A DNA stretch of 64,000 nucleotides from Thozetella sp. PMI_491 (lineage: Eukaryota > Ascomycota > Sordariomycetes > Chaetosphaeriales > Chaetosphaeriaceae): positions 98,341 through 162,340 of the forward strand of contig MU270061.1 in assembly GCA_021432635.1 (NCBI GenBank), written 5' to 3'. The notes under the pieces were generated by a model. It saw only the letters and a program-made list of their open reading frames with translations, was not told where the DNA came from and made no database searches. Below, in pieces: positions 55,438 to 64,000 of the stretch (positions are counted from its first letter, which is position 1; each line of letters begins with the position of its first letter). Both the position numbers and the translations under genes were made by a program.

Positions 55438-58177
55438 ATGACAAATTCCCCTGAACAGCCACATCGTCAAAGACGATTGTCAAATACAAACTCGGCCAGC
55501 ACGAGCCAATGCTACACTTCCGGTAGCCGACGACCCACGATCGACTACGGGGACGAGGTATTAACGACCTTGCCTGAGCACAATGAGTCGGGGTCGGGCT
55601 CTGCCGAAGATGAAATGGAACAGTGCGATCCTAAGAAGCGTCCAAGGAGTGAAGTGAGTAGCACGTCGAAACAAGATAATAGCCTCGTCTAACCGAACTA
55701 GGCAATAAAGCACGGCTCCTGGAACAGCACGTTTGGGGCAGAAAAAGAAAAGGGCAAACTTGGCGATGAAGGGTCTTCCCAGAGTAAGATGGCACGGCCG
55801 ATAAGCTGGGGACGCAGGCCTTCAGCTGTTGGGCGACGTGCATCTGCCGCGATTGCTAGTGCTATCCACGCTATCGACCCTCTTCAAACCCGAGACAACC
55901 CGCTAGGAATACAGGTGAATGAAATTAAGCGCCTAAGCTCCGCTGGATATTCTACGTGGGCTGCTTTCAACTCTCGGAGGCGCTCCCAGGCAGGCCCTCC
56001 ACCGACCGCAAGCTCAACTTTGGAGGCCTATCGCACGAAGTTGGGCTTCATCCACGTCCGGCCAGGCATGAGCGAATTTGAGGACGACTATACCATCACC
56101 CGTATCGCCAAGCACGATGACCTTGAGTTCCTGAGCAAGTGGAAGCGATGGGTCTATCGGCTCAGCGGCCCTTTCATCTTGGTCACACTCGCCATGTACT
56201 TCTGCTACTTTGTCTTGCGCATTCAATACACACGAGAAGCCGAGAATCAGGCACACACGACCTACTGGATGGCCTGGGCCTTCATAGTCGTGGAAATACT
56301 TGTGCTTATCCCCATGCTCCTTCATCGCCTATGGGGTTTGCATGCCATGGGAATGCGAAGGCGTCCTAAGCTGCGGATTATCGGAGAGAATGTGCCGTCT
56401 GTGGACATTATCATCACCTGTTGCGGAGAAGAAGATGACCTAGTCCTGGATACGGCAAAAGCGGCCTGTAATATCGACTACACCGCGTCTCGGTTCCGAG
56501 TAATTATATGCGATGATGGGAGGTCAGAAGGTTTGCGGGAGAAGACTGAGCGCGCTGCTGTCGAGCTCTTTGACAACCTCTACTACCGTTCACGGCCCAA
56601 GATCCCAGGAGTGCCCCATCATTTTAAGGCAGGCAACTTGAACTACGCTCTTGACGAAACCAAGAGGCTGCCAGGTGGCGCTGCCAACTTCTTTGCCGCT
56701 TTGGATGCCGACATGATCCCTGAGAAGGACTGGCTGCGAGCGCTCATCCCGCATATGCTCCAAGATCCCAACTGCTCTATGGCATGTCCACCTCAGGTAC
56801 GTAAAGCTGACTGCCTCATATAGATGAGCATCACAGGATTCTGATCTAGAACTGAACAACAGCTCTTCTACAATGTCCCGAAGGACGATCCGCTCTGCCA
56901 GAGTCTCGACCTCTTTGTTCACGTGTCTGAGCCAATGAAGGATGCCCTCGGAGCTGCATGGTGTACAGGATCGGGCTATATAATGCGCCGCAGCGCTTTA
57001 GACTCGATCGGCGGCTTCCCAACAGGGTCCTTGGCCGAAGATGTCTGCACCTCGAGCATGCTTCTGGGTACGGGATGGAACACTGCATTTGTGCACGAGC
57101 CTCTACAGTATGGCACCGTTCCAGATTCTCTAGCGAGCCACTTGAAGCAGAGAACTAGATGGGTATGTACGGGTGTTACCCGAGCGTGCCAGCCTGATAT
57201 TATTCTACTTTTCTCTAATCAATTTTACCACACTGACTAACGCATTCCTCAGACGATAGGGACAGTTCAAACTTCTTTGAAGCTCCGATTTTGTCTTTAT
57301 GGCCCATTGGTTACTCACATGACATTCTTTCAACGGCTCTGCGGCTTTGTTTATACAATTTCGTCTCTCTTAACGATAGCGCTCGTCCTGTCGATGTTTA
57401 CGTCGCCCATCGTTCTGGTCTCCGGGGGAAATTTGGTCCCATTCAGTTCTTATGAGCAGTTGCGATGGCTTATCCGCGCCTGGTTTGCCTCGCATATCAT
57501 TAATCGAATTAATGAGTTCCTCACCTACCTCCCCAGCGGCTACCTCACCGGCCAGCGCGAAGCCAGGGCAGTCATGTGGATGGCAATCTGTACGGTCGGT
57601 CCTCCCTGTGCTGGATGCATTCGTTAACAATGGCGTAGTTCAATCGATATCCATCGTTCGATCCTTTCTGCTGCCTTCGTGGCTCGGAGGTAAAGTGGCT
57701 GTCTTCACCTCGTCAGGGTCGCAGAAAGCCGAGCTCGACGAGAGAGATCCCGAGCGACGTGCGCCGGTCTGGCGGAGGCTGAAGTTTACCATTTGGGACT
57801 GCCAGTGCTACATTCATGTGCTATACATGTCGTTTGTCCTGGCTTCCGTCGTCATAGCCACGTACTGGAATGTCCGACAGTCAAGTAACACAAAGGATCT
57901 CCTAGTGGCACTGCTAACCCATGCAGGATGGCCGCCAATTATCTGGCTGACATCCATACTGTCTTGTTGGGTCCCGATAGGCTATACTCTCTGGCCACCT
58001 AATTGCCCTAAGCGGGAGGACCTGCTGGATCGTGATCCGGCAACCGGAGTGGCATATCCAAAAGAAGAAGCCAAGAAAACCAGTATTGGCTGGAGAACTT
58101 GGGTCCACGAGGTCTATTATTCAGCACTAACTCTCTATACGTGCGGCATATTTGCCGTCTCGTTCTGGATTGACTGA
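55438..58177 (+). CDS. Cellulose-synthase-like glycosyltransferase, GT2
   Basis: Five exons (55438..55653, 55702..56796, 56863..57162, 57253..57589, 57639..58177) give 828 residues; introns are 48-90 bp. A charged cytoplasmic N-terminus (~170 residues) is followed by two transmembrane helices (LSGPFILVTLAMYFCYFVL and WMAWAFIVVEILVLIPMLL). The GT2 catalytic domain has CCGEEDD, DGR, D407-A-D409, AEDV with D497 and QRTRW (533-537), the D,D,D,QxxRW signature of processive beta-glycan synthases. Four or more further helices follow. It should use a UDP-sugar at the plasma membrane to make and export a beta-glucan. Fungal members include mixed-linkage glucan synthases; the product here is not known. 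Confidence 0.93.
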
Positions 58178-58896
58178 AGAGATAAATTCATTCTTGGTTA
58201 CATAGCTTCTATTGTCATATATTAGGGAGTGTAAGTAGGTTAAGAATATTGCTTTCAAATTTGATTAGAGTAGCAAAATAAAGAAGGATGGGGTAGCCTC
58301 TGTAATCGTGGCGAAAGTCTGTATTGGAGGGTGGTCTTCACCGTGATCTTATTCTAGCGAGCACCGGGGGGGGATCGAGACGCGAAAGTACTTACCTTAA
58401 GTTAGTAAAGAAAGACGATCGCTCTGCACAATCTGCGAACACTTGGAAGGACTTCTTTCCGCGTGGTCTATCGCTGCACCACCAGCGTCGAGATGCTAAG
58501 AAATGTGTTACCTTATAGTCTTAAATTTATTACTATGCTCTTATAATCTTTAATTCAATGTCCTTTCTGTACTTACATGCTTGGAAACAGTTTCGAGGAC
58601 TGTCAATTAATGGAATGAGTAACCCCCCGCACGAGTCAGTGCAACGGGCCACTTAGTGGCGTAAGACGGCGCATTGTGATGCCGTACCGTAGAATCTCAT
58701 CGAGTACGCCAGAAACTTAATTAAATACGGAGGCCCTTCGGGGGGAATACACACCAATCTCTCCCACATCCTGGGTCCACATCCTGGGTAATACGGGACT
58801 GCCATACCATAGCAGCAGTGTCTAGACCTCTCCTTATTGGAGACGAAACGGAGAAATTTCGCGATTGATTAGCATTACCAGCTTGGTCACGACAAC
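58178..58896. other. Intergenic region with short direct repeat
   Basis: About 720 bp. The 13-mer CCACATCCTGGGT is duplicated head to tail at 58764-58789, about 110 bp before the kinase-like gene. No gene is seen. Confidence 0.55.
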
Positions 58897-59577
58897 ATGC
58901 TAAGACGCGAAGTAATCGCCTCCATTGCTTCCGCGATACCTATCTTCGATGATTCCTGCACTCTTGTCGGCATAGACGGGCGAGATGGAGCAGGAAAGAC
59001 GCAGTTCGCAGACGAGTTGGCGGACCATTGCGCGCGGGGTTTCTCCCGCGACGTGATTCGCATCTCGATAGACGATTTCCACCACACCAAAAGCATGCGG
59101 TATAGACGCGGAAAGCAATCGCCCGAAGGCTACTGGCTGGACAGCTACGACTACGACAGCTTCTTGGCCCGCGTAGCCACACCGCTGGGTCGAGGCGGGT
59201 CGCGTCGGTACAGGAAAAGAGGCCACGATCTCACTAGTGATGCAATCCTGGAGGATGAACATTTTCATGAAGCCGCTCCCGGGTCTATCGTGATTGTCGA
59301 CGGCATCTTCCTACACCGACCAGAGCTCGTGGCGTTGTGGCACGCATCTGTATTTCTGCGCGTGTCAGCGGAGATATGTGCCGACAGAATGTTGGTTCGT
59401 GATGGATCTAGGCCTGAATTGAACACGTCCGATCGGTACTACGGTGGGCAAGCCATATATCTCAGCACTTGCAATCCCGAAGAAAAAGCCACCATCGTGG
59501 TCGACAATACTAGCTTTGACGCGCCTGTGGTGGTGTCTCTGTTGGGTCCCGCAGTTGAAAATCATGGTATAGCATAG
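58897..59577 (+). CDS. Uridine-kinase-like P-loop protein
   Basis: Intronless, 226 residues, ATG start. Walker A lies within GIDGRDGAGKT (25-35). An ISIDDFHHTKSMRYRRG segment follows, of the type that binds substrate in uridine/phosphoribulokinase-like enzymes. YWLDSYDYDSFL, SIVIVDGIFLHRPEL (Walker-B-like strand) and a lid region ADRMLVRDGSRP complete the fold. It is probably a nucleoside or small-molecule kinase using ATP in the cytosol. The layout is closer to short bacterial uridine-kinase-like proteins than to the larger eukaryotic uridine-cytidine kinases, and the gene has no intron, so transfer from bacteria is possible but unproven. Confidence 0.82.
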   Translation: MLRREVIASIASAIPIFDDSCTLVGIDGRDGAGKTQFADELADHCARGFSRDVIRISIDDFHHTKSMRYRRGKQSPEGYWLDSYDYDSFLARVATPLGRGGSRRYRKRGHDLTSDAILEDEHFHEAAPGSIVIVDGIFLHRPELVALWHASVFLRVSAEICADRMLVRDGSRPELNTSDRYYGGQAIYLSTCNPEEKATIVVDNTSFDAPVVVSLLGPAVENHGIA

Positions 59578-60387
59578 CACTTGCAGACGGCACTGTACCT
59601 GGACGCCTCTCGTTTTTACTACCTGTCCCAGGCGCAATTTCAAATAGTTGCTTGCATATCCCAATGGCGGTGAAGGGCAGACAAGCTATGGCCGACAATA
59701 TGACCTTGGGCCTGCGAAGGAAGACACTACCCCCCTGGTGTTTCCCGGTGATGCCACCCTGGCTACCTTACACCTCCGGAGAAAAGAATAACTATTCTTT
59801 TGTAATTTGGTTGACTAGAGGTCTGTGAAATACTGAACCTAGGGTCTCGTGCGATTGGCCACAGCTGGCCCTAGCAGGGTTATATTACTCTGGTTGTTGC
59901 AACAGGGTTATAGTAGGATCGCTGGCTGGCTCAACAACGAGTTGGCCGCAACAGGGCCACAACGGCCTTTCCAGCTTACCACTAACTATATTATCCTTAT
60001 TAATATTACTTTATTATAGTATCCAGCTTAATCTAGTAAAAAAATAATATTATAACTAGTGGGGTTTAAGCATTATTTTACTTATAATATACTACAACAC
60101 ACTTTTATTACGATCTCCCAGTTGAATACTATAATTAGATATATTACAGTAACAACGTCGTGTCAACTGAACCCCCTGGCGCGGTACGGTTTTCTATTGG
60201 GGTTTGGTGCTGATTGGTTCTTTACGCGCCTAGGTTGGGGATATGCGCCTCTCTGTGGGGGCCTATGACTAAGGGGTTGCGTTGCGGCTCCCCTCCTTCC
60301 ATGTCAGCGCGACCTTCGCTTTTGCTTCTGCGATACTGCCTGAGGTAGGCATACACGATTGCCGCTTTCGAAAGACGTCTCCATGCC
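59578..60387. other. Intergenic region with repeat remnant
   Basis: About 800 bp between the kinase-like gene and the NACHT gene. The middle is repeat-like (see next entry). The last 230 bp are ordinary and should hold the NACHT promoter. Confidence 0.5.
59850..60165. mobile_element. AT-rich repeat remnant, RIP-like
   Basis: A GC-moderate part with repeated CAACA/GGCC words (59850-59975) leads into about 180 bp of TA-rich sequence similar in style to the left end of the window. It is short, has no open frame and looks like a fragment or solo end of an old element. The family cannot be told. Confidence 0.4.
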
Positions 60388-63300
60388 ATGGATCCTCTGA
60401 GTGCGATTGGTCTTGCCTCTGCCGTCATCAGCTTTGTCCAGTTTTCTGCAGACGTCGTGTCTGGTGGAAAGGAGGTCTACAACTCCATCAGCGGGCAAAC
60501 AGAGGAGAACATCCACATCGCTACTGTTGCAGCGCATCTCAGGGGGCTTAGCGACGAGCTGCTCACAGATATCGAGGGAAGAACTCGCCATGAGAAGTCG
60601 CTCCTCCACCTGGCACGGAATTGCCACGCCCTATCACTGGAACTGCTTGACGTGCTGGAGAGCCTCGCGGCCAAGGCAGGCAACCCAAAATGGCAGAGCT
60701 TCAAGGCCGGCCTGAGGGGTGCCTGGAAGAAGGACAAGGTTGCGTCACTGGAGAGAGCGCTTGCGGCATATAAAGCCGAGCTTAGCCTGTGCCTCCCACT
60801 AGTTTTGTTGGATCGACAGTCGTTTATGAGGGAGTATTTGGGCCAGGCCGTGCGCGACAACGCAATATGGCGCAGCGAAACCTCGGCTCGCATGGAAACG
60901 CAGCAGCAGTATCTGTATCAAATCACCAAGCAGCTCCGCAATTTTCAACCCCAGGACGAAGACAGGATCTTGGGGCCCCTTCAAGACGAATTAGGAACCG
61001 TGCTCGATGGCATACAATCTTCTCTCCAGAACCTCCAGTCGATGGCGGCCGCACTGCCGTATGAAACCATGATCCTGAAACGTTTATACTTCTCTAGCAT
61101 CTACAATCGCGAAGATCGTGTCCTGAAAAACACTCGAAGCACTTTTCAATGGATGACGGAAGGCGACCACTCCCAATTCGAGGCGTCCGATGCGTTTCAA
61201 GAGACCTTTGAACAATGGCGGGAGACTGTCTTCCGAAAGGACAAGCGCGAAAGAGCGGAAGCGTCAAAGTGTTTCGTCGACTTTCTCAAATATCGTCAGA
61301 ATGGCTTGTTCTTTATATGCGGTAAGCCAGGGGCGGGCAAGTCGACGATGATGAAATTCCTTGCCGCCGAGGAAAATTCAAGGGTGCGAACCATGTTGAG
61401 GGACTGGGCCGGGAAAGAGGAGCTAGTGGTAGTATCAGTCTATTTTAGCCGGTCCACCGACGAGCTCCAGATGAGTCTAGAGGGCTTTTACCGCTCTATT
61501 CTCTTCCGGATGTTGAAGACATGTCCAGCCCTCATATGGAAGGTATTCCCCCAAACAGACACCAGAGAGCAATATTGGTCGCCCGTGGATCAGCCCTTCC
61601 GTCTACCCGAGCTGGCTGAGGCGTTCAAGAGGTTATCGGAAGGTAGTTATAATGGGATCCGATTCTGCCTCTTCATCGACGGCCTCGACGAATACCACGC
61701 GCACCCATCTGATCAGCTTCAGCTGGCGAGGTCTCTCCTGGATTGGAGTCGCCGCGAAGACGTCAAAATCGTATGTGGCGCAAGGCCCGAGACCTCATTT
61801 ATCCAGGTGTTCCAGGATTCCATGACAATATATCTACATCGACTGACGGCGAGCGATATTGCCGAGCATGCAGGCGCGGTGATCTTCAAGGAGATTCGCG
61901 CGGGCTCCCAGACAAATGTCGCGGACCTCGTTAAGAGGATAGTACAGATGGCTGAGGGTGTTTTCCTGTGGGCCTACTTGGTGGTTCGGTCTCTCAGCAG
62001 AAGGATCAACACCTACTCGGAAAGACAGCTGCATTCGATACTCGATGATACTCCCGCGGAACTTACACCCTTGTTTTCCCAGATGCTTGACAGAATCGAC
62101 CCGAGCGAGAAAGCACAGTCCGAAAGGATTCTCCTCGCGCTCCTGGAGGGGACTCCCTACCAAAACGCCATGTGCGTCTCGTGGCTGGAGGACTTGGAAG
62201 ATCCGACGTTTCCCTTCACGCAAAATATCTGCGCTTACCCCGATGACGAGATTGACAGACGGCTTGCCCTCGTACAACAACAGGTGGCGGACTTGACTGG
62301 AGGGCTGGCGGAATTCATAGACTCTGAAAGCCGCGCAGTGAATGCCCGCATGGGCGTCAAGATCCATCCATTTTTCCGCTACGAGATCGGTTTCTTCCAC
62401 AGAACCGCCCGGGACTTTGTCGCCAACGAATGGTCTCAAACGCAGCGCCGCGACACATCAATTGACTTTGGGACAGCCGAGACCTTGGCGAGGTGTCACT
62501 TGGCCCTCCTAAGATTCTCGCACTCGAGAAAGTTCCATGAGAAGCTGATGCCACATGATGGACAACTTCAGCCTCAAAAAGTCTGGCTGGATCGTGCGGA
62601 ACCACCGGAGATTGTTGAGAGTTTTGATCTCAATTTGGCTTTAAGATTCATTTGGCTAGGAGACGCGCTCATCCGATCCGCGAGCGCCACGAGCACGCCA
62701 TCCCAGATTTCGTCCCGGTGCATGGATAGTATTATAGCGACTTTCGAAGGTTATCTCGACATCTGCCCCGACCTTCAAGTGTGGCTCTATAAAAGTCCTT
62801 GTTTCGATGGGTTTGCTGGCCCTATAAGGCTAGAATGGGCACACAGATCCTGGGTTGTCAGAATCTCGGGTGGACATGGCACGTTGCCCTTGAAGCCTGC
62901 CGACACGCTGAGATATCTTGCAGTACTGCACGGACAAGCCGCCTGTCTCCAAGAAATGCTCAACGACAGCAAGGGGGTTGAGCCCGGACCATGCAATTAC
63001 CTCCTCACAAGCTGCCTTGGCCCCAACATTGATCTGACTAAAGCGCTTCTTGATCGTGGATGGTCTCCAAATGATATTATTAATGTTGTTAGCGCAGATA
63101 AATACGGTGTACAACAGGCTTCAGTCTGGCTTGCGTTCTTGCGGGTTGCTTTGGGTACATTTAAACCCCGCAATCCTACCCCCGTTGGGCAGAATTTCGG
63201 CATCCACACCGAAATGAGACTATCTGCGTCCCAGAGAGTTGAGCATATGGTTGCCAGAATGGAAATACTTCTTAGGGCTGGCGCTGAAGCAGACATCATG

Positions 63301-63759
63301 GTTGTCCTCGATATAACCTCCCCGACTTCCAACCCCTCTCTTCCTAATGCGCAACCGGAGGGGGCCATGAGCAGACTGCCATGGACAGCGAAGGAAGTTA
63401 TGTTTTATGTACTGGCTGGGGAAGAGGAAACGTCTCAACACAAGAACCGAATCGCAGAGGCGATGGCCAAAAGCGCCTGCCACGAGCAGCCGAACAGGCA
63501 GTTGTGCTATGTAGAATTACCTCGGCTACTCGACGTCCTCTTACCGCGGCATATCCAGCTTGAGAAGAGTTTATTTAACCAGCAAAAATCTAAAGGCGGC
63601 TGGCTGTCCGCATGGATGGGAGCAAAGGCATCGTCAAACCTAGATACGATAAGTTCAAAATATCGGTATCTTCACGAAATACCAGAGAGATACGAAATTT
63701 ATGGCGTAGTTTCAAAGACTGTGGAGCTATCTGGGCGGTTCTTCTTCCAAACCTACTAG
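60388..63759 (+). CDS. NACHT (NLR-like STAND) protein
   Basis: Intronless, 1123 residues, ATG start. The N-terminal ~200 residues (MDPLSAIGLASAVISFVQFSA) are the common fungal STAND N-terminal domain (PF17111-like), partly coiled-coil. The NACHT core has Walker A GKPGAGKST (312-320), Walker B LFIDGLDEY with D431 and D434/E435, and CGARPE as sensor. A winged-helix-type region with FFHRTARDF (669-677) is typical of NACHT-DUF7791 proteins. The C-terminal ~400 residues have no clear WD40 or TPR repeats; two stretches (KALLDRGWSPND, EILLRAGAEAD) look like decayed ankyrin units. Such proteins act as signal-sensing switches in heterokaryon incompatibility or innate-type responses. Confidence 0.92.
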   Translation: MDPLSAIGLASAVISFVQFSADVVSGGKEVYNSISGQTEENIHIATVAAHLRGLSDELLTDIEGRTRHEKSLLHLARNCHALSLELLDVLESLAAKAGNPKWQSFKAGLRGAWKKDKVASLERALAAYKAELSLCLPLVLLDRQSFMREYLGQAVRDNAIWRSETSARMETQQQYLYQITKQLRNFQPQDEDRILGPLQDELGTVLDGIQSSLQNLQSMAAALPYETMILKRLYFSSIYNREDRVLKNTRSTFQWMTEGDHSQFEASDAFQETFEQWRETVFRKDKRERAEASKCFVDFLKYRQNGLFFICGKPGAGKSTMMKFLAAEENSRVRTMLRDWAGKEELVVVSVYFSRSTDELQMSLEGFYRSILFRMLKTCPALIWKVFPQTDTREQYWSPVDQPFRLPELAEAFKRLSEGSYNGIRFCLFIDGLDEYHAHPSDQLQLARSLLDWSRREDVKIVCGARPETSFIQVFQDSMTIYLHRLTASDIAEHAGAVIFKEIRAGSQTNVADLVKRIVQMAEGVFLWAYLVVRSLSRRINTYSERQLHSILDDTPAELTPLFSQMLDRIDPSEKAQSERILLALLEGTPYQNAMCVSWLEDLEDPTFPFTQNICAYPDDEIDRRLALVQQQVADLTGGLAEFIDSESRAVNARMGVKIHPFFRYEIGFFHRTARDFVANEWSQTQRRDTSIDFGTAETLARCHLALLRFSHSRKFHEKLMPHDGQLQPQKVWLDRAEPPEIVESFDLNLALRFIWLGDALIRSASATSTPSQISSRCMDSIIATFEGYLDICPDLQVWLYKSPCFDGFAGPIRLEWAHRSWVVRISGGHGTLPLKPADTLRYLAVLHGQAACLQEMLNDSKGVEPGPCNYLLTSCLGPNIDLTKALLDRGWSPNDIINVVSADKYGVQQASVWLAFLRVALGTFKPRNPTPVGQNFGIHTEMRLSASQRVEHMVARMEILLRAGAEADIMVVLDITSPTSNPSLPNAQPEGAMSRLPWTAKEVMFYVLAGEEETSQHKNRIAEAMAKSACHEQPNRQLCYVELPRLLDVLLPRHIQLEKSLFNQQKSKGGWLSAWMGAKASSNLDTISSKYRYLHEIPERYEIYGVVSKTVELSGRFFFQTY

Positions 63760-64000
63760 AATATAAAAGAGAATAGTCCAGCTAGATAAGCACGCGCATG
63801 AAATGATCCACAGAGTTCCAATCATTTATGTGGCTACTGCCTCTTATAAGCTTTAGCCAGCATCGCAACTACCCCTGCCTTAACCGTTACCAACGCAATA
63901 AACTCCGGCACATTCCCTCGGTCTATATTCACTATAAAAAACGACTAGCGTTCATTTTACTTTCCTTCCACTGCTAAGAGTTATGCCGCTCTCTTCTCTA
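63760..64000 (+). other. Possible start of a gene leaving the window
   Basis: TATAAAA at 63934-63940 is followed by a pyrimidine-rich stretch and ATG at 63983, which opens a frame (MPLSSL) that runs off the window. There is too little to name a product. Confidence 0.3.

Noticed and set aside
61834-62439. 201-codon antisense frame within the NACHT gene
   Set aside because: Shadow of the 1123-residue frame, which carries clear NACHT motifs.
1-64000. tRNA, rRNA or CRISPR features
   Set aside because: No tRNA-like arms with a GGTTCGAATCC-type loop, no rRNA sequence and no spaced repeat array were noticed; a tRNAscan run would be needed to exclude tRNAs fully.

Overview
The window is nuclear DNA of a filamentous ascomycete (Pezizomycotina). 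Genes carry short introns, mostly 41-110 bp, with GTRNGT-like donors and CTRAY branch points. Families present include HET, NACHT/STAND, Zn2Cys6, DUF1996 and GH28. An AT-rich, transition-saturated repeat at the left edge looks like RIP. A genus cannot be named from the sequence alone. Exon structures were built by eye; for nearly every gene the exons sum to a multiple of three, which supports the models.

Layout. 1-2.3 kb: decayed repeats. 2.6-8.7 kb: a divergent pair, an AAA+ ATPase (-) and a 929-residue Gly/Met-rich membrane protein (+). 9.9-15.7 kb: a secreted GH28 pectinase, a short-chain dehydrogenase and a BAHD-type acyltransferase. 16.8-22.5 kb: a HET-domain protein, a GNAT acetyltransferase and a TesB-type acyl-CoA thioesterase. 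23.4-38.3 kb: an ordered block read here as a uronate/glucuronide utilisation cluster, comprising a Dal5-like MFS transporter, a Zn2Cys6 regulator, a DUF2264 protein, a GH2 beta-glucuronidase, a GH88 unsaturated glucuronyl hydrolase and a sugar-porter MFS. 38.9-47.3 kb: a second GNAT, a multipass membrane protein, a second SDR, a zinc-cluster-less regulator with a one-base frame problem, and a secreted GH43. 47.3-49.8 kb is gene-poor. 49.8-54.0 kb: a secreted DUF1996 protein with a 5-nt micro-exon beside an assembly gap, a broken FAD monooxygenase and a small secreted protein. 55.4-63.8 kb: a cellulose-synthase-like GT2, a bacterial-style uridine-kinase-like protein, a second repeat remnant and a NACHT (NLR-like) protein. 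A gene probably starts at 63,983 and leaves the window.

How the genes may work together. The 23-38 kb block pairs two intracellular glycosidases acting on uronic acids (GH88 removes unsaturated uronate left by polysaccharide lyases, GH2 removes saturated glucuronate) with two importers, a pathway-type regulator and a DUF2264 protein. Enzymes share divergent promoters, and the intergenic regions share a CGGCCG(AT) word that could be the regulator's site. This is inference from gene content; no substrate is proven. The secreted GH28 and GH43 are outside the block but fit a plant- or algal-wall-degrading lifestyle.
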